NCBI GenBank assembly: GCA_964542475.1
Contig: CAZIUL010000078.1
Location: 1-18,681, forward strand
Direction of reading: 5' to 3'
From: CAZIUL01 sp964542475
GTDB lineage: Bacteria > Planctomycetota > B15-G4 > CAYZWU01
DNA: 18,681 nt
Shown: piece by piece, positions 7,275 through 15,441 of the stretch
Position numbering within the stretch: position 1 is the stretch's first letter
Layout: every line of letters begins with the position of its first letter
The notes under the pieces: generated by a model
What the model was told of the DNA's origin: nothing
Database searches by the model: none
Seen by the model: the letters and a program-made list of their open reading frames with translations, nothing else
Program-made: the position numbers and the translations under genes

Positions 7275-10200
7275 TCATCGTTTTTTCGAAACCTGGATCC
7301 ACTTCCCTTCCGCCTGCTCCGCCTCCCTGCAAAAGACCCTGAACATGTCGTAGCTTCGGGATTCGACCCTTGGCTTGTTTATGCTGAAGACGCGCCTGAC
7401 CGTGATGCGGCCCCGGTCGCCGGATTCGTAAGAGAGGCTGAACGAGGCGAACCCGCAGTCGAGCGATACATCTTCGGGCGGTTCCGGCACGGAGAAACCT
7501 TCCGGCAGCGTGTATTTTATCTCGGAGCTTACCGTGTATAGCGGGCCCAGGAGAAGGTCGAAAGCGCGTTCCTCATCCGTGGCCAAATCCCCCGCACCGG
7601 TGGGGAAAAACGTTGACCTGAGCTGGAACCGGTCTCCGCTTTTCATGAGGAAGTCATCCGCGGCGATCCGTGTCCGGTATGTGGCCGGCGCGTTCAGGTT
7701 TTCGAGGTCGGTGAAAGAGACCTCCTCCACGGAAGCGTTTCCAAGGATGCTTCCGAAGGTCTTTTCGATCATGATCTCTCTCTTGCCCGGGTTCAGGAAG
7801 CGCTGCCTTGTCATCGCCTGGAAGGTTCCCACGGACTCTTCCTCGAACTCGATCATCGCGCTTCCATCCGCGCGCACCTCGACCGCGAACACCCTGTTCA
7901 GCCCGTTCGATTCCGGGGGCGGCTGGGGAGTTGTCATGGTTTTCCCAGGGCCGCCCATCACCACGAACACGGTTGCTCCGCGATCGGCATCCGGAAGAGG
8001 CTCCATGGTGTGGTGCTGTGCCGTGCCGTCGAGGAAGATGCCCTCTCCGCCGTCCACTGACGGAACATAAGTTATCGCGTGGTTGAAGTGCGACACCAGA
8101 GGCAGCGTGAGGTCGTTTTTCGACCGGGGCAGGCTCAGCCTGATCATGACCGGGTTTGCCTCGATGCCCGCTTCGCGGAGAAGGGATTTCATGAGGATCG
8201 ACTTGTCCTTGCAATCCCCGAAACGGTTGGAGAATATCGTTGTCGCACGGTAAGGCTTGAACCCGTGCACGCCGAACTCCCAGTCGTCGCTGTAACGGAT
8301 GTCGGAGACGACAAAGTTGTAGACGGCGCGTATCTTTTCCCGCTCCGTGTCGAGCCCTTCGGTCAGCTCGCTTACCTTGGCTTTCATCTCGTCGTTGATG
8401 TCGCACTGCTGCTGGATAAGGTTCCACCACCAGCCTCCGAGGTCGTCCCAGCTTTTGTATGTGCTCGCCTCCACGCAGGGACAGAACTCCACACGGCCGG
8501 GCATGTTCCTCTTGCGGTCGATCTTTGAGATACCGGTAAGCGTCCAGGTCAGAACCTCGAATCCGGGGATCTTGTCCGTATCAACCTCCGGCTGCATCTC
8601 TATGTACCTCTGGTTAAGAGCGAACTCCCTTTCGAGCGGCAGGATCAGTGTGAAGCAGGATTCGTTCACCGCCTTCAGGTCGGTCGGCTGGAAGAAGTGC
8701 CTGTGCCCGAAGTAGTCTCCGAAGAACGACTGCTTTGTGTCGTCTATTTTGTACTCGATGTCCACCACGTCGCCGTTTTGAATCGGGGGGAGATCAGCGA
8801 ACGACGGGGCGCGGCCTCCGAACCTGGGGCTGCTTTTGCGCCGCCTGTTGTCGATCTTCGCCTCATCGATCTTGCCGTCCGGATGGATGATCCTGGCGGT
8901 TATTATCCTGCACTGTTGTTCGCCGGGCGTGTAAAAGGTCGAGAAGTAATCGAACTTGTTTGCGCCCTCGTGGTTGAGCACGCGCACCACATTGTGGTGA
9001 TACCTGGAGCTCGTTCCGTCCGCATTCACCTTGATCACGTCGTGAAGCAGTATGTGCTCGTGAGAGTCGTTGTCAGGGTTTTCTCCGGCCGGGTATGCGG
9101 CAATGAAGGTCATGGCTTCCTTCTTGAAAATGTCCTCGAAAGCCCGTTCTCCCTCGAAGAGAAACTCGACATAGCGCCCCAGCTCTTTTGCCTTGGGATT
9201 GATCTCCAGGGCCTTCTTGTATGCCGCATGGGCCTTGTCCTCCTCTTCCAGCAGATGATACGCGTTACCGAGCTCTTCGAGGGCCGAATCGTCTTCGGGA
9301 TTGATCTTCAGCGCTCTTTCGAGAAGGCCGATCGCTGAGCTTGGATCTTCGTCGCCCATTGCCATGACCGCCATCTGTTTCAAGGCCCAGGTGCCGTACG
9401 GGTCCAGGGCAACCTCCTGCTCGAGAAGCTCTTTTGCATAAGCCGTGTTCCCTGTTTCGAGAGCGACTTTAATCAGGTTGTTGCGGGCCTCTGCAGCCGT
9501 GAAGTCGGATGCAAGCGCGGTTTTCCAGAGCTCGATCGCGTCCAATGTTCTTTGTTCGTTGTACGCCATGTTGCCGAGCCTGATGCACAGCCCCGGGTAG
9601 GTCATGTTTTCGGGATCGTGTGATAGGTTCGATATCGCCTTGGAACCCAGGGCGTTCATGTTTTTTTTCCTGTAGATGTCCTCGAGAAGGTAGGTGGCGG
9701 GCAGGAAGCGAGGGTTTGATTTCAAGGCGGCCAGCGCGTGCTTGTACGCCTTGTTCGGTATCTCGATTGTGGACAGGTAGTAGCGGCCGAGCCGCACGCG
9801 GCTTTCGACGTTGTTCGGGTCGGCTTCGATCGCTTTCTCGAGAGCGTCGCGCATCCTGTTTTCGTCTTTTTCAGCAGCGATATCCACACGCCTGGATTCG
9901 GACAGCGCTTTCAGATGCAAGGCAAAGGAATGGCCCGGGTTCTTTGAAAGAAATGCATCGAGATGTTTTGCCGCAATGCCGCTGTCCTCTCCCTTGTATT
10001 CCCTTACAAAGTGCAGGAGCCCGAGATACAGATCAGCGCGGTCACCGCCGTTTTCACTGCTTTTCTCGAACCATCCCGCGGCTCCGGTATCAACCTTTGT
10101 TTCGGATGCCGGTGCCGGTGCAGGCGCGGTATCCGCGGACAAGCTGAAGCCTTCGGAATCGCTGGATATCCTCGCGCCTTTTAGCGGCGCGCCCGAAGGG

Positions 10201-11078
10201 TCGGTCAGCCTCGCAAGAAAGCTCCAGGGCCCTTTCCGGTCGCAAACCTTGAGCATGAGAACGTTTTTTCCTGCGTTCAGGCGAATCCCCACAACGTCCT
10301 GGTCGAAGTGCCTTAGCCTGCGCGCGTTCACGGAAAGAACCTGCCTGCCGTTCAAGAAGACCTTGACCGCTTCGTCGCTTCCAAGGCGGAGCGCCGCGTC
10401 CGTGTCGTGGTCCACGGTGATGAAGGTGAGGGCGTAAGCAAGGCACTGGTCGCATGGGTTGAAGAGCGAGTCGAGGTCGACCTGCCCGAAGATGCCTTCC
10501 GCCGGGTTTTTCCGCCACGCCACCAGCCTCTCCTTGCCCTGGTATTCTGCATTGAAATCAACCTCTTTTTCCGGGCCGAAAACCGTGTCGAAGCCTCCGC
10601 CGCGCTCGTTTTCGAACGGGCCGATGACGAGCCAGGGACTGATGATCCCGAGCCGGTTTACTAGTGCCCTTGCTTTCTCCAGCTCCCCGAGCCGGATGAG
10701 GAGGTTCATTCTGATGTATAGAGACAGCGCGTACAGGTTTGGAGATTGTTCAGGGATCTTTTCGAGAACCTTTTTGAGATCGCTGTAGCGGGCCGTGCTC
10801 AAGGACAGGTCCATCAGGATCTCGAGGTAGATTTCGCCGCGTGCGGAAAGCGCTGATAGCTCCTCGGGAGTGGAAGTGGACATCATGCGCACAAGGTTCA
10901 ACAAGCTGTCTGAAAGCGAGTCCATGGCCTTGCTGTAGCAGCCGTGGTTTTTGAGGACGAAGACCGCCTCTTCCGTTTTATCGAACCCGGCAAGGGTTTC
11001 ATCGTCCGCGCGGCTGAAGAGCTGCCCCGCCGCAAGAAAAACAATTCCTGAACAGAGAACAAACGCTCGCCTTTTCAT
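7275..11078 (-). CDS. Giant secreted TPR / DUF3857 / transglutaminase-like protein with intact triad (paralogue A)
   Basis: A predicted 1,267-residue exported protein. Start at ATG 11078, with a GGGGAG Shine-Dalgarno about 6 nt upstream and a signal peptide (MKRRAFVLCSGIVFLAAGQLF). The frame stays open upstream to 11156, but no start there is as well supported. Domains: helical N-terminus (~25-145), beta-sandwich from WLVIGPFE (~150-296) carrying a CDQC motif, low-complexity APAPAPAS linker, TPR array (~350-660, for example AIGLLERALKINPEDDSALEELG), DUF3857 (~672-850, EHILLHDVIKVNADGTSSRYH), transglutaminase core (~910-1030) and a C-terminal beta region. The triad is visible: Cys956 in FGDCKDKS, His1000 in FNHAITYV, Asp1017 in FLDGTAQ. 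Proteins of this fold act as transglutaminases or as papain-like peptidases/transferases; the substrate cannot be inferred. First gene of a probable five-gene minus-strand unit. Confidence 0.9.
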   Translation of the reverse strand: MKRRAFVLCSGIVFLAAGQLFSRADDETLAGFDKTEEAVFVLKNHGCYSKAMDSLSDSLLNLVRMMSTSTPEELSALSARGEIYLEILMDLSLSTARYSDLKKVLEKIPEQSPNLYALSLYIRMNLLIRLGELEKARALVNRLGIISPWLVIGPFENERGGGFDTVFGPEKEVDFNAEYQGKERLVAWRKNPAEGIFGQVDLDSLFNPCDQCLAYALTFITVDHDTDAALRLGSDEAVKVFLNGRQVLSVNARRLRHFDQDVVGIRLNAGKNVLMLKVCDRKGPWSFLARLTDPSGAPLKGARISSDSEGFSLSADTAPAPAPASETKVDTGAAGWFEKSSENGGDRADLYLGLLHFVREYKGEDSGIAAKHLDAFLSKNPGHSFALHLKALSESRRVDIAAEKDENRMRDALEKAIEADPNNVESRVRLGRYYLSTIEIPNKAYKHALAALKSNPRFLPATYLLEDIYRKKNMNALGSKAISNLSHDPENMTYPGLCIRLGNMAYNEQRTLDAIELWKTALASDFTAAEARNNLIKVALETGNTAYAKELLEQEVALDPYGTWALKQMAVMAMGDEDPSSAIGLLERALKINPEDDSALEELGNAYHLLEEEDKAHAAYKKALEINPKAKELGRYVEFLFEGERAFEDIFKKEAMTFIAAYPAGENPDNDSHEHILLHDVIKVNADGTSSRYHHNVVRVLNHEGANKFDYFSTFYTPGEQQCRIITARIIHPDGKIDEAKIDNRRRKSSPRFGGRAPSFADLPPIQNGDVVDIEYKIDDTKQSFFGDYFGHRHFFQPTDLKAVNESCFTLILPLEREFALNQRYIEMQPEVDTDKIPGFEVLTWTLTGISKIDRKRNMPGRVEFCPCVEASTYKSWDDLGGWWWNLIQQQCDINDEMKAKVSELTEGLDTEREKIRAVYNFVVSDIRYSDDWEFGVHGFKPYRATTIFSNRFGDCKDKSILMKSLLREAGIEANPVMIRLSLPRSKNDLTLPLVSHFNHAITYVPSVDGGEGIFLDGTAQHHTMEPLPDADRGATVFVVMGGPGKTMTTPQPPPESNGLNRVFAVEVRADGSAMIEFEEESVGTFQAMTRQRFLNPGKREIMIEKTFGSILGNASVEEVSFTDLENLNAPATYRTRIAADDFLMKSGDRFQLRSTFFPTGAGDLATDEERAFDLLLGPLYTVSSEIKYTLPEGFSVPEPPEDVSLDCGFASFSLSYESGDRGRITVRRVFSINKPRVESRSYDMFRVFCREAEQAEGKWIQVSKKR

Positions 11079-11339
11079 TTCGATCTCCCCATGGAGTAGA
11101 TTGGTTTTTTCGATTCCGATGCGGGCCTGCCGGTAAACACAACCAACAGGGGCCATAGATAATTATCGGTTGTTTTGATCGAGCTTTCGGTAGAGTTATT
11201 ATCTCGATTCAAACATGAAAAGAGGATCGGGATCGCCTGGAAAACTATTCCTGACCTACGAAGTTATCCGCTGCCGGTCTTCCTATCAACTGGTGAAAGG
11301 GATTTTTTCCTACCGGGTTTTTGCGCATCCATGGCGCGT

Positions 11340-11374
11340 GCTCCGCTCCGCTCGGTTCCGACAGGTCCGACAAG
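11340..11374. repeat. Short tandem repeats in the divergent intergenic region
   Basis: GCTCC, GCTCC, GCTCG run in tandem at 11340-11354, followed directly by TCCGACAGG (11357-11365) and TCCGACAAG (11366-11374), a 9-mer pair differing at one base. The length multiples are small, and no function can be read. It may be the remnant of a longer tandem array or simple slippage. Confidence 0.5.
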
Positions 11375-11431
11375 CTATTCTTTGAATTTCATTTCATCGC
11401 TACAGGAAATCTCCCGCAGAAAAGGTTTTTT

Positions 11432-11460
11432 TTTCCAATTCCGATAATATCATATATGAT
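11432..11460 (+). promoter_or_regulatory. Predicted sigma70-type promoter for the lipoprotein-tex unit
   Basis: The -35 candidate TTTCCA (11432-11437) matches TTGACA at 4 of 6 positions. The -10 TATGAT (11455-11460) matches TATAAT at 5 of 6. The spacer is 17 nt and AT-rich, in an otherwise GC-rich region. The predicted transcript start is about 11466-11468. The consensus used is that of E. coli-like sigma70, so strength in this organism is a guess. Confidence 0.55.
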
Positions 11461-11466
11461 TGAACG

Positions 11467-11527
11467 CGCTGTTTTCAGGACAGCGGTTTAAACAACGGAT
11501 GCCCGGGAAGTCGAGCAAGGTCATCCG
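11467..11527 (+). promoter_or_regulatory. Structured 5' leader with two stem-loops
   Basis: CGCTGT (11467-11472) pairs perfectly with ACAGCG (11480-11485) around a 7-nt loop, starting at the predicted first transcribed base. A second pair, CGGATG (11496-11501) with CATCCG (11522-11527), closes a 20-nt loop just before the GAGG ribosome binding site at 11531-11534. A hairpin at the very 5' end is a known way to protect messenger RNA, and one beside the ribosome binding site may affect translation. No riboswitch family was recognised. Confidence 0.4.
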
Positions 11528-11540
11528 GACGAGGTAGAAC

Positions 11541-12233
11541 ATGTGCATAACAACTTTCGCCGGTCGTTTTTTCCGGATTGCCTTGGCCGCTCTTTTTGCC
11601 GTGGCATGCGGGTGCATAACACCACGCGACCCATCGACAGTGCCTCAGCAGGACAGGGATCTCTACGATCCGGAAACCGATCTTGTGTCCAAGAAGGTGC
11701 TCGAACCCGAGCGCCCGGTCCTGGACTTTCTCAGGAAAAGGTTCATGGATCTCATGGACACCTTTTCGTTCAGGGTATGCGCAGGTCCCGGGATACGCGG
11801 GCATGCCAGGATCACTCAGTTTGTCCAGGCCGGAGTTGGGAAAATCGGGCCGGCCGAAGGGAAAACCATGGGGCACACCTTTCCGGTCTACAAGCTTGGA
11901 TTCATAAAGCGTGAAGGCGGTTTGTGGCAGGAGAGATCAGCGGAAATAGGCATAAGCCTTTTTTATTACTACCAGACAGAAGGCAAGTACATGGGCGGCA
12001 CCAAAAGGCAATGGGGACCCGAGGACCGCGGGTTGTGGGATATCGGCGCGGCAGCCCATTGGCTGCTGATAGGAGCTGAGGCCGAGATTCGACCCGACGA
12101 GATCATCGATTTTATCGGCGGCCTGTTTTTCGGGATCGATTTCATGGAAGACGATGAGCTTCCCCCGGACCCGGATATCCTGCAGACAGTCATTTTGTAC
12201 GGCAGCCATAAGGACATTATCCCACCTGCATGA
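11541..12233 (+). CDS. Predicted lipoprotein of unknown function
   Basis: A 230-residue protein with an N-terminal export signal: basic start, hydrophobic stretch IALAALFAVAC, and a probable lipid-modified Cys23 (AVAC, a weak but acceptable lipobox), followed by GC. The mature part holds the segments AGPGIRGHARIT (~80-92), FPVYKLGFIKREGGLW, SAEIGISLFYYY, LWDIGAAAHWLLIGAEAEIRPDEIIDFIGGLFFGIDFMEDD. Alternating polar and apolar stretches rich in Gly suggest beta structure associated with the envelope. I recall similar short lipoproteins in environmental diderm genomes but know no assigned function. The ATG at 11541 has GAGG 6 nt upstream. It is first in a two-gene unit with tex, 16 nt downstream. 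Confidence 0.8.
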   Translation: MCITTFAGRFFRIALAALFAVACGCITPRDPSTVPQQDRDLYDPETDLVSKKVLEPERPVLDFLRKRFMDLMDTFSFRVCAGPGIRGHARITQFVQAGVGKIGPAEGKTMGHTFPVYKLGFIKREGGLWQERSAEIGISLFYYYQTEGKYMGGTKRQWGPEDRGLWDIGAAAHWLLIGAEAEIRPDEIIDFIGGLFFGIDFMEDDELPPDPDILQTVILYGSHKDIIPPA

Positions 12234-12249
12234 AAGCTTCGTAATTACC

Positions 12250-14562
12250 ATGTCTCAGATTCAAGAAGACTTAATCGATGTTTTAACCGGGCAGTTCGCC
12301 CTCGACAGGGCAAACATCAAAAGCGTGGTTGAATTGATTCAGGGCGGGGCTACCGTCCCTTTCATCGCCAGATACCGCAAGGAGAAGATCGGGAGCATGG
12401 ATGAATCCGTAATCCGTGCGCTTCTCGATCAATACTCCCTGCTGCTGGAGCTGAAAACCCGCAAGAGAACCGTTATAAAGGGCCTCCGCAAGAACGGCAG
12501 GCTTACGCCTGATCTGGAAGAGCGCATCAATGCCTGTGATAAGAGGGCGGATGTGGAGGATCTGTACAGGCCGTACAAGCCGAGGAAACAGGCAAGCGAG
12601 CAGGAAGCGACCGGCAAAGGTTTGGGTCCTTTTGCGAACGAGCTTCTTGACATGGGTGCGGCCGGAGATCCAAGGGCTGTTGCAGAGAAGGCGGTCGGCG
12701 CGCTCGGCGACGGCATGACTCCCGAGGACGCGTTCCAGGGGATTGCCGAAATAGCCGCCGGCAAAGTGGCGGAACATGTCGATGTGCGCGGCAGGCTCAA
12801 GGAGCTCGCCAAGACCGAGGGTTTGATTACATCGAAAGCCAGGGAAGGGAAGGAAGACAAGTCCTCCCGGTTCACGAACTACAACGACTTCTCCGAGAAA
12901 GCATCGGAGATTCCGGCCCACCGAATGCTCGCGCTCCGCCGCGGTGAAAAGGAAGGCTTGCTCAAGGTCGATCTCGAGTTCGACAGGGATAAGATGCTCG
13001 ATATCATTCGGGATGTCTTTTCTGTCGAAAGCGATGGGCCCATGAAGGAGTTCATGGAGGCTGTAATCAAGGATGCCGCCGACAGGCTGCTCAAACCGCT
13101 GATCTCGAACGAGGTGCGCGCTGAAGCAAAGCGCAGGGCCGACGAGGAGTCGATCCAGGTTTTTTGTGAAAACCTGAGGGAGATTCTCCTGTCGCCGCCC
13201 GCTGGAGAGTGCGTTGTGATTGGCGTGGATCCCGGAGCCGGGAGCGGGTCCAGGCTGGCGGTGGTGGACGAAAAAGGGAGCTATATCGAGTCAGCCAGCG
13301 TTTTCTTGACCGGGCCCGATTCCAAACCTGAGGAGGCGGCTGAGGTCCTGCGCCCCCTGATCGAGAAACACAAGCCGAGTTTCGTTGCAGTGGGCAACGG
13401 CTCCGTGTCAAGGGCGGCTGAAAAGGCGCTCCGCAAGGTTTTAAGCGGCCTTGATGACGCCCCTCCCGTGGCGGTTGTCAACGAATCCGGGATCAGCGTG
13501 TATGCCGCGTCTGAGCTGTGCAAGGAGGAGTTTCCCAACCTCGACATCGCGGTCAGGGGGGCTGTTTCAATGGCGCGACGCCTGAAGGATCCGCTTGTGG
13601 AGCTGGTCAAGGTGGATCCCCGTTCGATTGGCGTGGGTCAGTACCAGTATGACGTCAACCAGACCATGCTTCGCCGCCGGCTGAGCGAAGTGGTCGAGTC
13701 CTGCGTCACCATCGTTGCCGTTGACGTGAACAGCGCCTCTGTTCCGTTGCTGTCGTATGTTCCGGGAATCGGCTCTTCCATAGCGCGGGCGGTTGTCGAA
13801 CACCGCAACCAGCACGGTCCTTTTCTTAACCGGGCCCGGCTTCTGGACGTGAAAGGCATCGGCCCTAGAGCGTTCGAGCAATGCGCCGGCTTTCTGACGA
13901 TTAAAGACAGTGAGATACCCCTGGAATGCACGACAATCCACCCGGAGAGCTACTATGTGGTGGAGAAGATCTCATGTGATCTGGAAAAAACCGTGGAGGA
14001 GCTGATAAGAAGTCAGGAGCTCCTCGATGGGCTGGATCCTGAGAAATACGTGGATGATAAAACCGGCCTGCCTACGGTAAAGGATATCATTGACGAGCTG
14101 AAAACACCTGCCCGCGACCCCAGAGGAAGGTACAAGGAGGTCAGCTTCAAGAGCGATGTGACCGACATCGATCACATGGAAGAAGGCATGGTCCTGGAGG
14201 GAAGGGTTTCGAACATCACTCGGTTCGGAGTCTTCGTGGACATCGGCGTGTTCCAGGACGGCCTCGTGCACATCTCCGAGATAAGCAGCCGCTTCGTGAG
14301 CGACCCGAGGGATGTTCTCAAGGTCGGGCAGGTCGTCAAGGTCCGTGTCATCGGGGTAAAGAAGGATAAAGGCAGGATCTCCCTTTCGATCAAGGCTGCT
14401 GATGCCCCGCCCAAACGCCCCAGACCGAAACAGGCGGACAGGAAAGCGAGCCCGGGCAGGAAGCCGAAAGAGCTCAAGAAAAGCCCGCCCCGCAGGGAAG
14501 AAAAGCTCCGCACCCTGGACGACCTGCTGAACCGGTTCGGGGATCCGCACAAGAAGAAGTGA
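12250..14562 (+). CDS. tex: Tex-family transcription accessory / S1 RNA-binding protein
   Basis: A cytoplasmic nucleic-acid-binding protein of 770 residues, normal for Tex, a relative of eukaryotic Spt6. Domains: N-terminal helical region with GGATVPFIARYRKEKIGSMD and EDLYRPYKPRKQ; YqgF/RNase H-like domain (~320-450) starting VVIGVDPGAGSGS with Asp327; helix-hairpin-helix region (~500-555, YVPGIGSSIARAVVEHR and VKGIGPRAFEQCAGFL); S1 domain (~643-717, GMVLEGRVSNITRFGVFVDIG and DGLVHISEIS). A basic, proline-rich tail follows. The usual DPGFRTGCK is here DPGAGSGSR, a mild divergence. Start ATG 12250 matches the family N-terminus; the frame stays open upstream to 12154 over the lipoprotein gene. 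No clear Shine-Dalgarno is seen, so reinitiation after the lipoprotein stop is likely. It converges with ubiA across 9 nt. Confidence 0.97.
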   Translation: MSQIQEDLIDVLTGQFALDRANIKSVVELIQGGATVPFIARYRKEKIGSMDESVIRALLDQYSLLLELKTRKRTVIKGLRKNGRLTPDLEERINACDKRADVEDLYRPYKPRKQASEQEATGKGLGPFANELLDMGAAGDPRAVAEKAVGALGDGMTPEDAFQGIAEIAAGKVAEHVDVRGRLKELAKTEGLITSKAREGKEDKSSRFTNYNDFSEKASEIPAHRMLALRRGEKEGLLKVDLEFDRDKMLDIIRDVFSVESDGPMKEFMEAVIKDAADRLLKPLISNEVRAEAKRRADEESIQVFCENLREILLSPPAGECVVIGVDPGAGSGSRLAVVDEKGSYIESASVFLTGPDSKPEEAAEVLRPLIEKHKPSFVAVGNGSVSRAAEKALRKVLSGLDDAPPVAVVNESGISVYAASELCKEEFPNLDIAVRGAVSMARRLKDPLVELVKVDPRSIGVGQYQYDVNQTMLRRRLSEVVESCVTIVAVDVNSASVPLLSYVPGIGSSIARAVVEHRNQHGPFLNRARLLDVKGIGPRAFEQCAGFLTIKDSEIPLECTTIHPESYYVVEKISCDLEKTVEELIRSQELLDGLDPEKYVDDKTGLPTVKDIIDELKTPARDPRGRYKEVSFKSDVTDIDHMEEGMVLEGRVSNITRFGVFVDIGVFQDGLVHISEISSRFVSDPRDVLKVGQVVKVRVIGVKKDKGRISLSIKAADAPPKRPRPKQADRKASPGRKPKELKKSPPRREEKLRTLDDLLNRFGDPHKKK

Positions 14563-14571
14563 TTTGAGATA

Positions 14572-15441
14572 TTACATCACCACAGACACACATGCGCCCG
14601 CAGCAATGAAGATGCTGACGAAGCCGTTGATGGTGAAAAACGCCAGGTTGACGCGTGAAAGGTCGGAAGGCCTGACAAGTGCGTGCTCTGCTGCAAGAAA
14701 AACAGCGGCAACCGCCACAGCCCCCCAGTAAGGCCATAGAAGCCCTCCACGGATTCCCGCCGCACAAAAGAAAGCCACGGTGAAGATGTGCAGCACACCG
14801 GATAGGATTAGCGCTTTCTTGATGCCGAAGCGGGCGGGGATCGAGTAGAGCCCAGCCTTGCGGTCCACATCGGTGTCCTGGCAGGCGTAGATCAGGTCAA
14901 AGCCCGCGGTCCAGAAAAGCACGCCCGCGCTCAGCAGGACCGGCAGCAGGTCAAAGCTCCCCTTGACTGAAATCCATCCGGCAAGCGGGGTCATTCCCAG
15001 GCAGAACCCGAGGATGAAGTGGCTGAGCCATGTAAAACGTTTTGTGAAGGAGTACGAGAGAAGGATCACCAGTACGGGCCATGACAGGGCAAAGCTTGTC
15101 GTGTTCAGCATCCAGGCCGCCAGCACAAAAACCGCCGCGGAAGCTGCGGTGAACAGGGCCACCTCGCTCTTTTTCAGAAGCCCCTGCGGAAGAGCTCGTC
15201 CCGCGGTCCGGGGGTTGTGTGCGTCAATGCGAGCGTCCACCAGGCGGTTGAACGCCATGGATGCGGAGCGTGCGCCAACCATGGCCACAAGGACCCAGGC
15301 GCAGACCCGAAGCGGCGGCAGCCCGTCCGCCGCGAGGAAAGCTCCCATGAAAGCGAACGGAAGAGCGAACACGGTATGCTCGATCTTGATCATCCTCAAG
15401 ATGATCTTCATACTCTGCCGGGTGCGCGCTGCTGTTAACAA
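14572..15441 (-). CDS. UbiA-family prenyltransferase, probable menaquinone (futalosine route) type
   Basis: Integral membrane aromatic prenyltransferase, 289 residues, with about eight or nine hydrophobic segments. The first Mg-diphosphate motif is FNRLVDARIDAHNPRTAGR (Asn65, Asp69, Asp73) and the second is DLIYACQDTDVDRKAGLYSIPARFG (Asp182, Asp189, Asp193). These forms, with NPRTAGR and YSIPARFG, match the branch I associate with 4-hydroxybenzoate-like and MqnP prenyltransferases. The reaction is transfer of a polyprenyl chain to an aromatic acid. Start: TTG at 15441 directly follows the ubiX stop, and GGGGGAGG ends 7 nt upstream, which strongly supports it. The ATG at 15411 (MKIILRMIKIEHT) also suits the family but lacks a ribosome binding site. 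Last gene of the ubiD-ubiX-ubiA unit. Confidence 0.9.
   Translation of the reverse strand: MLTAARTRQSMKIILRMIKIEHTVFALPFAFMGAFLAADGLPPLRVCAWVLVAMVGARSASMAFNRLVDARIDAHNPRTAGRALPQGLLKKSEVALFTAASAAVFVLAAWMLNTTSFALSWPVLVILLSYSFTKRFTWLSHFILGFCLGMTPLAGWISVKGSFDLLPVLLSAGVLFWTAGFDLIYACQDTDVDRKAGLYSIPARFGIKKALILSGVLHIFTVAFFCAAGIRGGLLWPYWGAVAVAAVFLAAEHALVRPSDLSRVNLAFFTINGFVSIFIAAGACVSVVM

Larger units (their letters stand above)
11079..11540. other. Divergent intergenic region, 462 nt
   Basis: This gap separates the leftward giant gene from the rightward lipoprotein gene. It contains a rightward promoter at 11432-11460, two leader hairpins (11467-11485 and 11496-11527), a short tandem 9-mer and a GCTCC repeat at 11340-11374, and the Shine-Dalgarno sequences of both flanking genes. 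For the leftward gene, AT-rich stretches near 11160-11210 contain GATAAT-like hexamers, but none has a fitting -35 at 16-18 nt, so I do not call a promoter there. An open frame at 11175-11447 on the plus strand has a TTG start, no ribosome binding site and no recognisable protein features; I do not count it as a gene. Confidence 0.7.

Noticed and set aside
7210..7332. Longer N-terminus for paralogue B, starting inside the preceding gene
   Set aside because: It would place 41 charged residues before a clean signal peptide and overlap paralogue A; the ATG at 7209 has a good ribosome binding site.
11160..11215. Leftward promoter for the giant gene pair based on GATAAT hexamers
   Set aside because: No acceptable -35 sequence occurs at 16-18 nt from either hexamer, so the call would rest on six bases alone.
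11175..11447. Possible 90-residue gene in the divergent intergenic region
   Set aside because: TTG start without Shine-Dalgarno, no recognisable sequence features, ends just before a predicted promoter; more likely non-coding.
14559..14580. GTGAT/ATCAC inverted repeat at the tex-ubiA convergence as a bidirectional terminator
   Set aside because: Only a 5-bp stem with a 12-nt loop and no T-run on either strand; too weak to call.
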